Shown here: positions 43,960 through 53,149 of the stretch, piece by piece
Numbering within the stretch: the first letter of the stretch is position 1
Layout: every line of letters begins with the position of its first letter
Origin: Boletus sp. NGJ
Lineage: Eukaryota; Basidiomycota; Agaricomycetes; Boletales; Boletaceae
Direction of reading: 5' to 3'
Length of the DNA: 64,000 nucleotides
NCBI GenBank assembly: GCA_019096195.1
Contig: JAGTXK010000103.1
Location: 803,522 to 867,521 of the forward strand
The notes under the pieces: model-generated
Databases searched by the model: none
What the model was told of the DNA's origin: nothing
The model's input: only the letters and a program-made list of their open reading frames with translations
Program-made: the position numbers and the translations under genes

Positions 43960-44478
43960 AGCGACATGTGCAGATGGTTGCCTACGCCCGTAGTGAGCAT
44001 CGCAATCTACTCCGAATGTGGAATCGATGTATACGGCCTTTGGGGAGCTGGTCGGAACTCAGCTGCGGCTGGCTGTCCAGATGGCGGCCGGATAGCAGGC
44101 TATGGCCCAGCACGAGGTCTGAAGGGCATGTCCGGACGCGGGGGGTGTGCCGACTTCGGGTGCGTTGAAGCTATGAACTATGGACTACTCATGTTCAAAC
44201 ACGAATTGAGGTGCACCGTCGATCCGCGGTACTGAGAGCATCTAGTAAAGTATTCAGTAAAGAACTGGTTCGCGGTCAAAACACGGTAATAATTATAATT
44301 GCTCAAATACCTATCGCCGAGAGTGACTCTCGCCATAAAAGGAACATCCCAGACAACGTCCATTGATTTCGAGTCGAGTTCGACGACGACACCTTTCATG
44401 GACAATGGTACCCCTCCGGAATCCTGCATCATCGTCTCGCGATCGCCGAGTGCAAAGTTTTGATTCTGTAGCCTATGG
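43960..44478 (-). pseudogene. XRN1: 3' fragment of XRN1-type 5'-3' exoribonuclease
   Basis: The minus strand from about 44478 reads RLQNQNFALGDRETMMQDSG then GVPLSMKGVVVELDSKSMDV and VWDVPFMARVTLGDR. An AT-rich intron (about 44235-44303) follows, then CSQYRGSTVHLNSCLNMSSP and a degenerate proline-rich tail (HPPRPDMPFRPRAGP, APQRPYTSIPHS) with in-frame stops. The ALGDR / VQDSG / VVWDVPFM / TLGDRCSxYRG order is that of the SH3-like and tail region of XRN1. The roughly 1,000 residues that should precede it, including the catalytic domain, are not in the window. The retained intron points to a segmental genomic copy rather than a retrocopy. Confidence 0.65.
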
Positions 44479-45586
44479 ATTGTGTGCGCGGGTTTAAGGA
44501 CAGAATGTTAAGGAAGTGTAGAGTGCAGAGCCTGCACAAGAGATGACTGACACTACTTGATCCATTCTGAGACGAGGAACAGTATTAGCATGGGATGAGG
44601 GTGAAAGAGGGTAGAAGACGTGTTACGGACCCTACTGTTGATTCGTTGCGTTGTCGGGGATGAGCACGAGATTGATGGAGATGAATTAGGCGCGCGCACC
44701 GACACGTTTCTCGTTCTCGACGGCCATCTCTACGATATGCCTTTGGTCGGCGCGATGCTCGAATCTTTGAGAATCCCATTGACTACCAGAAATACCAGCG
44801 TGGACGAGGTGTCCATCGCTGCACTCGACGACAGACCGGAGCCAGCTGGGACAGTGTCCGTCACAAGCAAATCCACACGCTATCGGAAAGAATTGAAACG
44901 AAGGCTGGGTATCGGTGCAACAGCAGTGTTCCTGTTCGACTGTAGGTAGTCAGTGCCCGAGGCGACAGAACGGTGGATGCAGGTTTCCTACACAGGATGG
45001 GGGGCGGAATGAAGGAATGATAAAATTGCACGGCTGCGAGATTGTGCTTTCTTGAACGCCGCCATTGAATATGGAATATTGATCGTCCGAGGGCATTGCT
45101 AGCGTCAATGACGCTGCGTGAGCACAACTGCTCAAGCTCCGGAGACATATAGGAAGTACGAGACCGCTCAGCCCGCACACACGTACGTTCGAGTGGAGTT
45201 TGACTGCGCCATTTACGGGAACATGTTGGATTTTGTGCCGGGTATGTTGCGTGTTAGTTTATTGCCTCGTCGCTGCAGTCGGAATGTGATGAACATTCGC
45301 AAATGCCAGGATAGGAGTACATGTGGCAAGGAGTTTCGGCGATGTTGCAACCTCACCTGGCCGTGGCAACGAGACCATGTAGCTGGCATCCGAGTGAGAG
45401 TAAGCGCCGGGGACATGAGGTACCTCTGTAAACAGACCTTGAGAATAAGAAGACGTGTTTCTTACGCACCACCAGTAAACCGAAACACCTCGTTTTTCCA
45501 CTCTTCGAACCCCACAACTGTGTACCATTGGTGAGAATGTCGTCGACGAATACCAGTGCGTAGCAGTCCTGAGCTGTGATTGTGCG
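44479..45586. other. Gene-fragment region
   Basis: A plus-strand frame at 44623-44949 (DTFLVLDGHLYDMPLVGAML, YRKELKRRLGIGATAVFLFD) is protein-like but lacks an ATG at its head and any family I recognise. A second frame at 45118-45534 is similarly unresolved. These may be separate exons or debris. Confidence 0.3.
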
Positions 45587-45890
45587 ATGTTGACAATTCG
45601 GCAAGGCCCAACATTAGTACTTGAGGCCGGTAGCTCTGGCCCTGTAGTTGCATTCCACCCCGACAGAAAGCGTGTTTTATGCGGGACTACGGATGGGATT
45701 CGACGATGGCGACTTTCAGACGGTGAAGATGTTGAAAATCGAACGGGAACAACCGTATCCGCCATTTCTGTGTCAAGGGATCACAAATGGATAGTTTGTG
45801 GGACTCGTGTGAAGGGAGCAAGCGTGTGGGACGGAGAGATGGAAGAAAAGGTGATCAGCGTGGAGGGCAACACCACGGTGTGTGCATCAC
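45587..45890 (+). pseudogene. Fragment of WD40-repeat protein (NLR type)
   Basis: The plus strand reads GPVVAFHPDRKRVLCGTTDG then IRRWRLSDGEDVENRTG, and VSAISVSRDHKWIVCGTRVK with GASVWDGEMEEKVISVEGN. These are two and a half WD40 blades of the kind found at the C-terminus of basidiomycete NACHT/NLR proteins (the SRDHKWIVCGT...GASVWD wording is typical). There is no start, no NACHT domain and no further blade; the frame breaks soon after TTVCAS, about 300 bp before the mariner element. Confidence 0.6.
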
Positions 45891-46203
45891 AAAAAAGGCA
45901 AATTTGTGACTTTCGCTGTGATGTCCACCTATCACCACGAATTTTCAGATGTTTAAGACTAGCTTTAATGGGAAACTATATGTCAGTCTCGCACTTGAAG
46001 AATAGTTTGCTAAATAGGTGACGACGGAATTTGAAGTGCAGTCACACTTTTAAATGTTGGTTGATACTTGAAGTCCAGGTAAACATATCACTGCATGCAA
46101 AATGTTGATTTTAGTTCGAAGTCGAGGACTAGCTTAAGTTAGTGCTTAAATCCCACATTAGGTCTTTCCGTAGGAAGTACAGCGATACATCAAATTTTGG
46201 TTA

Positions 46204-46278
46204 CAGCGGTTTCCGAAAGTATGTGGAAAACAGAATTTCGAAAGTGGCGCCTCAGAGACAGCCGGGCAAGGACCCCGG
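46204..46278 (+). repeat. Left terminal inverted repeat of the mariner element
   Basis: Starts CAGCGGTTTCCGAAAGTATG and runs to ACCCCGG. It matches the reverse complement of 54834-54908 with nine mismatches in 75 bp. Confidence 0.9.
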
Positions 46279-47530
46279 AAGTGGCTGACCTGTAGCTGAA
46301 TAAGTGTGGTTGGTTTTGCTTGTCACAACCATCCATGCCTAGGTGCCACCACATTGTATCTCCCAATGTCAAAGCCCACATCCCCCTCTTGTATCATGAT
46401 AACTATGGTGTCCAACAGATCTGTCACATCCTGGGCATCAAGAAGTTGCTTGTGTACAAAACACTTTCTTTTTATTCAAGATATGGAACTGTAACCAACC
46501 TGTGCAAATACTCTTGTGCTACCAGACACCCTTGAGTACTCACCTCACTGGACATTGCTTTTATCTCTACCATCATTTGGCATCAGAAAACCATTTACCT
46601 TGATGAACTTCAAAGTGAGCTTTGGGCTAAGCATCATAAATATGCTAAGTTCTCTACACTTCTTTAAATGCTTGAGTGACTTTCAATTACTCTAAAGATT
46701 GTTTCCTCTCCTGCCATGGAGCAGAATGAGATGATGTGCACACTTTATATGAACTGCATCACTGTGGAAGTGCCAGATTTGCTTGTATTCATTGATGAAG
46801 CTGCAAAAGATAAACAAACATTCTCCCACCAATATGGGCAGTTAATGAGAGGAGTTCATTGCTGTGTCAAGAGGTGCTTTGTATGTGGCACAAGATACAC
46901 TATTATTCCTGCCATTACTTTCAATGGCATTATCACATATGACATTATTGAGGGACTGGTTGATGGTAAGCGTGTTACAGTAATGGAAGGGGGTACATCT
47001 TTTTCTCTTCCTTCACCCCCTCTTGGACCATGGGATGACCTCTTCTTTGACTCCTATGACCAGGGATTCCCCTGGGATTCCCCCATGACACCCATGCAAG
47101 TATCACCCCATTCAGAATTCCCCTTCTAGGCAATGCACCACCTGGGCTGTGACACTGCCCACCCCATTTCATTTTATATGCATTTCACCTTTGATCTGAT
47201 CAATAGACATTGCCTCCTTGGCTGTGTTCTCTTATACACAGCCCAGTATTCCAAATTCCTCATTTGACTGATGCCTTGATTTTCTATGGTAATATTTTGT
47301 CTGTGACTTAATATTACCATATACAATATGAAGCCTGCCCTAGATTGGGAAGGCCTATATATATGGACATCTGCCCCTCATGTAAACCTAACCTAGATTA
47401 GTAATGTTAAGGGTCTGACCAGACCCAGGCCCTTAAATAGAACCAGGCCTGGCCTGGCTTGGGCCTAGGCCAGGGCTTTTCATATGTAAAGTCAAAATGA
47501 TAACTTTGATCATTTATACCACAATAGCAA

Positions 47531-49850
47531 TCATATCTCTACATCTGTATCATCTGAAAGCTCCAAAATCCAATCCAAATCCTCTACTTCCTTCTCTTTT
47601 CCCTTGCCCTTGCCCTTATTTACTCTTTGTTCATTCTTCTCCTCATTTTCATCCTCTTCCATTGCTAGTTCCAAGGTAGAAGATGGATCTGGCTCACGAA
47701 AGATAAGATCATGATTATACATTATGCACAACACTTGAATGGCCTCTACAATATCTCCCTTCAAGTGATTGTGACACTTGGTAATAGTTAGTGCAGCTGC
47801 AGAAAAGGCTCGCTCGCTAGATACTGAAGAGGCCATGATTGCAAGATAGTCATGAGCTAGAGATGCCCATACAGAATACTGCTGAGCATTGATCTAAAAG
47901 GACTTGATCACTTCAAATTAATTGAAAATATGATACTTACCCCTGTTACGATTATAGGAGGGGGTACATCTTTTCCTCTCCCTTCACCCCCCATAGGACT
48001 ATGGGATGACTTATTCTTCGATTTGGACCAGGGATTCCCCTGCAACACTAACTCAGGCATCGCCCCATCTGGAACTCCCTTTCTAGAAAGTTACTCATTT
48101 GGTTTGGACACTGCCTTCCTATTTCATTGATACATGCCTTTCATCTCTTTCTGATTTGATCATAGACATTGCCTCCTCGGCTGTGTTCTCTCGCACATAG
48201 TCTAGTATTCCAAATCTCCATTTAACTGATGCCTAGATCCTTTATGGTAATCTTTAGTCTGCGACTTATGATTACCATATACAATACAAAGCCTGCCCTA
48301 GATGGATAAGGCCTATATATAGGGATGCTGGCCCTTCATGTAACTCTAACCTAGATCTACACTCCTTCCCATGTAATCTACCAGCTTCTCCCGCTACTGG
48401 TTCTACTTCACCTCAGAAGCTTGCTCCTGCTCTGGAGGTGATCGCCCTTGTGCTTATGATCGTCTTCCTCATCACTGCACACTTGTGTGGCCTCATTGCC
48501 ATCCGAACCCGCTTCTAAAGCTTCAGCAACTCCAACACCAACAGAGGTTGGCCCATATCGGTCAGGACTCCACCACTGACCCCACAAGCCCAGGACTCTG
48601 TCACTGGCACTAGGCTGTGTAAGCCCAGTGATATAGTTGCTGGCCTCCACATCCAGTCTGCCCTTCCTTCTCGGAGGATTGCACCACTGTAGGTAAATCC
48701 AAGACTTTGTCATTGGTCATAGAGGCAACCAGGACACTCTACGTAAAGCTAGCAGTCGGTCCCCTGTCAGAGGAATCATTGGGCCTCTGGAGGTATTTCC
48801 CCCTCAAGTCCTGCTAGTCCAGTAATCAAACAGGTTGATTACTTGGGAACGTGTCACATTGTTACCCAGCATAACAACTCAGCGTAACAACCCCCCACCA
48901 TTTGACCACTGACATTTCCTCAGGAAGAGTATGGATAGAGTGAAGATAGAGGTTGAACTCTTTCATCCAAGGAGACTGAGGATCAATTCCAACACTTTCC
49001 TCAGCTGAATCATCATCACCACTAGAAAGCTTTCTGAGCTTTCCCTTCTTCTGCTTAGTGGCAGGTAAAGGACCCTCCTTACCATATAGCTTGTTGAAGC
49101 ACTCCTGAAACTAGAACTATATTAGAAAATTCTAAACATCCCAAAGTCAAACATACTAATTTCTCTGCATTCTTCATAACATCTTTATGTAGCTCTTGCC
49201 CCCAATACTTCTTGAAATAGCCATCTTTCAAAGTAGGATCAAGCACTACAAAGCATAAGTTATAGATTCAAAAATCAAGGAAAACTTACATATAGTTATG
49301 GTATGGGCATCAGAATCTGCTGTATGGTCATAATACTCTGCAATCTTGGCAAGAGCTGCATGCAGGCCATCTTGGAAGGCAAAATATCTAGAAGATTCAG
49401 AGCGAGCAGTCCAAGCCTTGTGCAAAGCCTCAAGTGCTGGCAGAGCATATTGTAGAGTAGAGATACCCTCAGAAGAAAAGCTTTGTTGAGCATTGTCTGC
49501 ATGCTTTAAAAAAGTTAGTCATATAATAAATATCAAACAATTACTTACAGCCAGAAGCTTGGATAATAGTCCCAGTCTATTCCACTCATTATCTGTCAGC
49601 TTTAACTGATCAATCTTCTTTCTCTTGGCCAAGGTAGTAGCCTTTAATCCCAGCTCATAGATGAAGATGTCCACAAACTAAAACATAAGTGAAGATAAAT
49701 TAAGAAAAGTCAAGAACATTAACTTACTTACCTTTTTTTCTCAGCCCTATCAATCATCAGATATATAGAAGACCAACAGATAGGCATGTCAAGAAGAAGA
49801 TTGGAAACTTCTGATGGAGCACAAGGCTCAGGAGGGTGAAGTTGACCATG
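47531..49850 (-). pseudogene. hAT transposase, interrupted by LTR 2
   Basis: Read on the minus strand: QLHPPEPCAPSEVSNLLLDM followed by AEKK, intron, FVDIFIYELGLKATTLAKRK and KKIDQLKLTDNEWNRLGLLS; after an intron, STLQYALPALEALHKAWTAR and YFAFQDGLHAALAKIAEYYD; then VLDPTLKDGYFKKYWGQELH and PATKQKKGKLRKLSSGDDDS with PEEMSVVKWWG. LTR 2 interrupts here. The last exon, below 47900, gives INAQQYSVWASLAHDYLAIM and the hAT dimerisation motif SSVSSERAFSAAALTITKCH with LKGDIVEAIQVL. Acidic tail to 47531. The upstream part (50460-51100) is not resolved. Confidence 0.8.
47944..48889 (+). mobile_element. Solo LTR 2, inserted in the hAT transposase
   Basis: 946 bp, starting TGTTACGATTATAGG and ending CAGCGTAACA. 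The perfect 5-bp duplication ACCCC is at 47939-47943 and 48890-48894. It shares with LTR 1 the GGGGGTACATCTTTT start, the CTCGGCTGTGTTCTCT segment, CCTATATATAGG and the GATTACT-...-GTGTCAC end. The insertion falls exactly at an exon/intron edge of the hAT transposase, where KWWG meets a GTAAGT donor. No internal domain is present, so it is a solo LTR. CpG count is 17. Confidence 0.88.
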
Positions 49851-50460
49851 TAGTATATTGCAAAATCATGAGTAAATTGAATGTGCAGGATAAAAATTGT
49901 ACTTTACCTTTTGGTGGACCATGCATTGTTCATGTGCATTGGTCAGTGTCGTTTGAGTGTGTTGGGTGTGCCACGTGCATTGTTGACATGTGTTGTTTGG
50001 ATGTGTCAGGTGCGTCAAGTGTGTCAGTTGGTTGTGCCGTTCCGTGTGGCGCGTTGTTCATGTGCGTTGGTCGGTGTGTTGTTGAGGTGTGTTAGATGCA
50101 TTGGGTGCATTGGGTGCATTGGTCAGTCATACCATCCATGTAGTACATTGTAAAATTGTGAGTAAATTAAATACACAGGATACAAATGTACTTTACCTTT
50201 TGGTGGACTGTGTGTTGTTCATGTGCATTGGTTGGTGTCGTTCGAGTGTGTTGGGTGCACCGCATGCATTGTTGACATGCGTCATTCAGGTGTGTCAGGT
50301 GCATCAGGTGTGTTGGTTGGTCGTGCCATTCCATGTGGTGCATCATTCATGTGTGTTGGTTGATGTGTCATTGAGGTGTGTTGGGTGTGTCAGGTGTGTC
50401 AGGTGTGTCAGGTGCATTGGATGCATTAGTTGGTTGTGCCATTCACACATGTAAAACTGT
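49847..50460. repeat. Tandem repeat with about 290-310-bp unit inside the hAT
   Basis: Three starts of the same unit at 49847, 50137 and about 50448: CATGTAGTATATTGCAAAAT, CATGTAGTACATTGTAAAAT and CATGTAAAACTGT, each followed by AGTAAATTAAAT-like and ACTTTACCTTTTGG-like sequence. Inside each unit is a short-period minisatellite of GTGTGTCAGGT and GTGCATTGG. On the minus strand the repeat begins at an exon/intron edge (AAAAGGTAAAGT), so it may have expanded from an intron. The unit keeps more CpG than its surroundings. Confidence 0.75.
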
Positions 50461-52256
50461 GAGCAAATTAAATGTATAGGTGAAAACAACTACTTTACCT
50501 TTGGATGTACCGCTGATTGTAATGGCTGAATCTGTTGTTCCTGTGGCTGCATCTATGTGTGTTGAGTGACATCATGTTTCATCAACGGAGGTGTGTACCT
50601 GTAGTAACCTGCATGCTCAGGATGGTGGCTGTGTTGGTTGGTACTATGGTTGCGGCTGCGAGTTTTTGGTTGTAAGTTTTCCTGTCGCTGATAAATTCTA
50701 AGTCACCTATGGCTGTTTGGTGGCTCCACAGTTCAGGAATGGCTTTATTGTTGGCGTTAGCAAGTCAAATAGAGGGTTTGATGATATGCCAAGCACGAAA
50801 AGGCTGAATTGGTGCTTCTTCGTCATCTGAGAGCATGATTGCCATATAGTGTTGTAGTTAGAAGCTTGGACCTGAATCTACGGTGTGTGCACTAAGTGTG
50901 TGGCTGATATAATGTTATAGTTTTCTGGATGTTTCCATGTCTGACACTATTATTAAATACCATCCACTGTAGTATGATTAATAATTAATAATATATTATT
51001 ATACTAAAAGCCAGGGCCAGAGCTCAGGGCTTGGGCCTGACTAACTCCAAGCCCAAGCTCCAGGTCCTTAAGAGCCCAGGGCTTGGGCCTGACCTAAATA
51101 AGGCCTGGTACCAGGGCTTCAGGGCTTCAGGCCCAGCCCATAACATCCCTAACCTAGATCTACACAACTTCCTGTATAATCTATCAAGCTCTCGATTCCA
51201 CTTCACCTCAGAAGCCTGTGCTTGCTCTGGAGGTGATCACCACAGTGCTCATGATCATCCTTCTCATCACTTCACACTTGTGTGGCCTTGTTGCCATTTG
51301 GTTGTGTATCTAGCCAATGGCAACACCAACACAGATAGAGGTCTGCCAATCTAAGCCCAGGACTCCACCACTGGCAACCATATAAACCTGGGACTCCGCC
51401 ACCAGTCACCATATACAATAGATCTGCACCTCCACCAGACTGCGCCACCATTGTCAAAGTCCAAGACTCTGCCATTGGTCATAGAGAAGGCTCCAACCTC
51501 AGGGGAGGCTCTATGTAGAAGCTAGCTGTCAGTCCCTATCCAAGGAACTCAGGCCTCAGGAGGTATTTTCCCTTCAAGTCCAGCTAGTCCAGTAATCAAC
51601 CAGGTGGTTGATTACTCAGGAATGTGTCACTTGTTACCCGGTGTAACAAAGTGTTTTTTGAGTTTTTTAAAAGAACATGTTGTGCATCAATTATGATTCT
51701 ATATGTATTTTTATTGACACATATTCAGTACAGATGCCCTTCACCAACCCATATCCTGATCCCCACAGTATACTCATTATGGATAATTGCCACATCCACA
51801 AAAGTAAAGAAGTCCATGTACTGATTGAAGACATGAATCATGCATCATCAATACCTCATTCTTCATGTGCTAACTATCACCAGTTTGCAAACTCATTTAC
51901 CTGCCTCCTTACTTCTCTGATTACAACCCAATTGAACAAGCATTTTCTGCAATCAAGGCATATTTGTGATGCCACTGTGATGACTTCTTGATAACTGCAA
52001 TCATTCACACTTGTCAGAACATCACCCCTGACAAGGCAGAAGAGTACTTCAGAGCATCAGGTTACATTGTGTAGTGTATTGTATCATTCGCTGTATTATC
52101 CATCATGCTGTCTGTCATGCTGTCCAGCATATTGTTTGTTATGTTGTCATGTCTGTGTTGTATTGTGTCATATCATATCAACTGTCTTCCTTTATCTGTG
52201 ATAGCAATAGATGTGTGATGGCAAACACAGAACTAACAAAGTGAATACATACAATG

Positions 52257-53145
52257 TGTTATGAACAATGAAGGGGGTACACCTTTTTCCCTCCCATTTG
52301 TCCTCCCTCCATCCCCAGTCATCGATGACTTGTGGGGAGACCTCTCATTTGACTTCTCAGAGATGACATGGGAAAGCTTCCTCATGGGAGAACACCTGGC
52401 GCTCGGAACCTCCCTCGACAACACTGCCTATCAGAGGCAGTGAGCGGCCATCTGCGAGATCTCGGATCTCTCCAATGGCTATTCTCTTTATCCTGTGTTC
52501 CTCTTCATTTCCCCTTTTATCCTCAAACCTATGCTTCACATCAGACACTGCCTCCTCGGCTATGCTCTCTCATACATAGCCCAGTAGTCCATCACTCCCT
52601 GCCTCATTTCCGATTCGATTCTCATTTCCCCTTATGAGTAACTCCGCTTACGCCTGCCCTAAAGGGGGAGAGCCCTATATATAGATAGCTGATCCCCCTT
52701 GTATCTCCCTAACCTTGATCTACACCTCACACCATGTAATCTACCCCACTCTCGGTTCCATCATCACTTCAGGCGTCTGTGCCCACCCTGGAATGGTAGT
52801 GATATCACTCGTGCTCGTGATACTCCTTCATCGTCACCTCACACTTGTGCGGTCTCCTTGCTATCCATGGTCAGGATCGTTCACACACCTAACCAGCGGC
52901 AACACCAACGCAGACAGGGTTCTGCCATCAAAGTCCAAGACTCCACCATTGGTCATAGGGACGTCCCTCATCCTCAGAGGAGACTCTACGTAAAGCTAGC
53001 TGTCGGTACCCCACACCTAGGGAACTCGAGGCCTAGGGAGCCATTTGCTCAAGTCCAGCTAGTCTGGTAATCCACTAGGAGGTCGATTACTTGGTAACAT
53101 GTCACCAAGTTACGAAGGTCATAATACAACAGTGCTAGACTAACA
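52257..53145 (+). mobile_element. LTR 3, inserted between the two genes of the mariner
   Basis: 889 bp by similarity to LTR 1 and LTR 2, starting TGTTATGAACAATGAAGG and ending CTAGACTAACA. It shares GGGGGTACACC, GCCTCCTCGGCTATGCTCTC, CCTATATATAGAT and the end GATTACTTGG. CAATG is at 52252-52256 and again at 53144-53148, but the right copy overlaps the LTR end, so the duplication is uncertain. It has 27 CpGs, the most of the three, and is thus probably the youngest. A second possibility is that it belongs to a slightly different subfamily. Confidence 0.8.
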
Positions 53146-53149
53146 ATGT

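Larger units (their letters stand above)
47399..51151 (-). mobile_element. hAT transposon with 8-bp target duplication
   Basis: Element of 3,753 bp (including LTR 2) flanked by a perfect 8-bp duplication, ACCTAGAT, at 47391-47398 and 51152-51159, the hAT hallmark. The ends are short inverted repeats: 5' TAGTAATGTTAAGGG, and the reverse complement of the 3' end is TAGGGATGTTATGGG, 12 of 15 identical. Subterminal GGCCTGG/CCAGGC repeats lie at both ends. The transposase is on the minus strand. Subtracting LTR 2 gives about 2.8 kb. Confidence 0.9.
46973..51648 (+). mobile_element. Solo LTR 1, interrupted by a hAT element
   Basis: The left part is 46973-47398 and the right part 51152-51648. It starts TGTTACAGTAATGG and ends CCCGGTGTAACA, giving the TG...CA ends of an LTR, about 915 bp once the hAT and one copy of its duplication are removed. 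Flanks AAGCG (46968-46972) and AAGTG (51649-51653) are the 5-bp target duplication with one C-to-T change at a CpG. It lies inside the mariner transposase; joining the flanks restores VDGK-CFLSFLKEHV in frame. A TATA-like CCTATATATATGG is near 47354. It has four CpGs in total, against 17 and 27 in its relatives. Confidence 0.88.
46335..52074 (+). pseudogene. DDE transposase of the mariner element, split by insertion
   Basis: The 5' half is 46335-46972; the 3' half is 51654-52074. Part 1 begins MPRCHHIVSPNVKAHIPLLY with a helix-turn-helix (YGVQQICHILGIKKLLVYKT), then WHQKTIYLDELQSELWAKHH and the first catalytic aspartate in VPDLLVFIDEAAKDKQTF, followed by YTIIPAITFNGIITYDIIEG. Part 2 resumes CFLSFLKEHV and MPFTNPYPDPHSILIMDNCH with the second aspartate and DNCHIH, then LPPYFSDYNPIEQAFSAIKA with the terminal glutamate of NPIE, and ends SGYIV. 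This is the DD34E Tc1-like family common in Agaricomycetes. Frameshifts and stops in both halves (for example between 46640 and 46700 and after AIKAYL) make it non-functional. Confidence 0.85.

Noticed and set aside
49801-50460. CRISPR-like array
   Set aside because: Repeats are long, uneven and adjoining, inside a eukaryotic transposon; there are no spacer-repeat units.
51031-51354. 107-codon plus-strand frame over the hAT end and LTR 1
   Set aside because: It crosses the hAT/LTR junction and consists of subterminal repeats and LTR sequence.
46973-53145. Full-length LTR retrotransposon made of LTR 1 and LTR 2 or 3
   Set aside because: Each LTR has its own target duplication or position, and no gag-pol lies between them; the sequence between LTR 1 halves is a hAT, and between LTR 1 and LTR 3 is mariner transposase.
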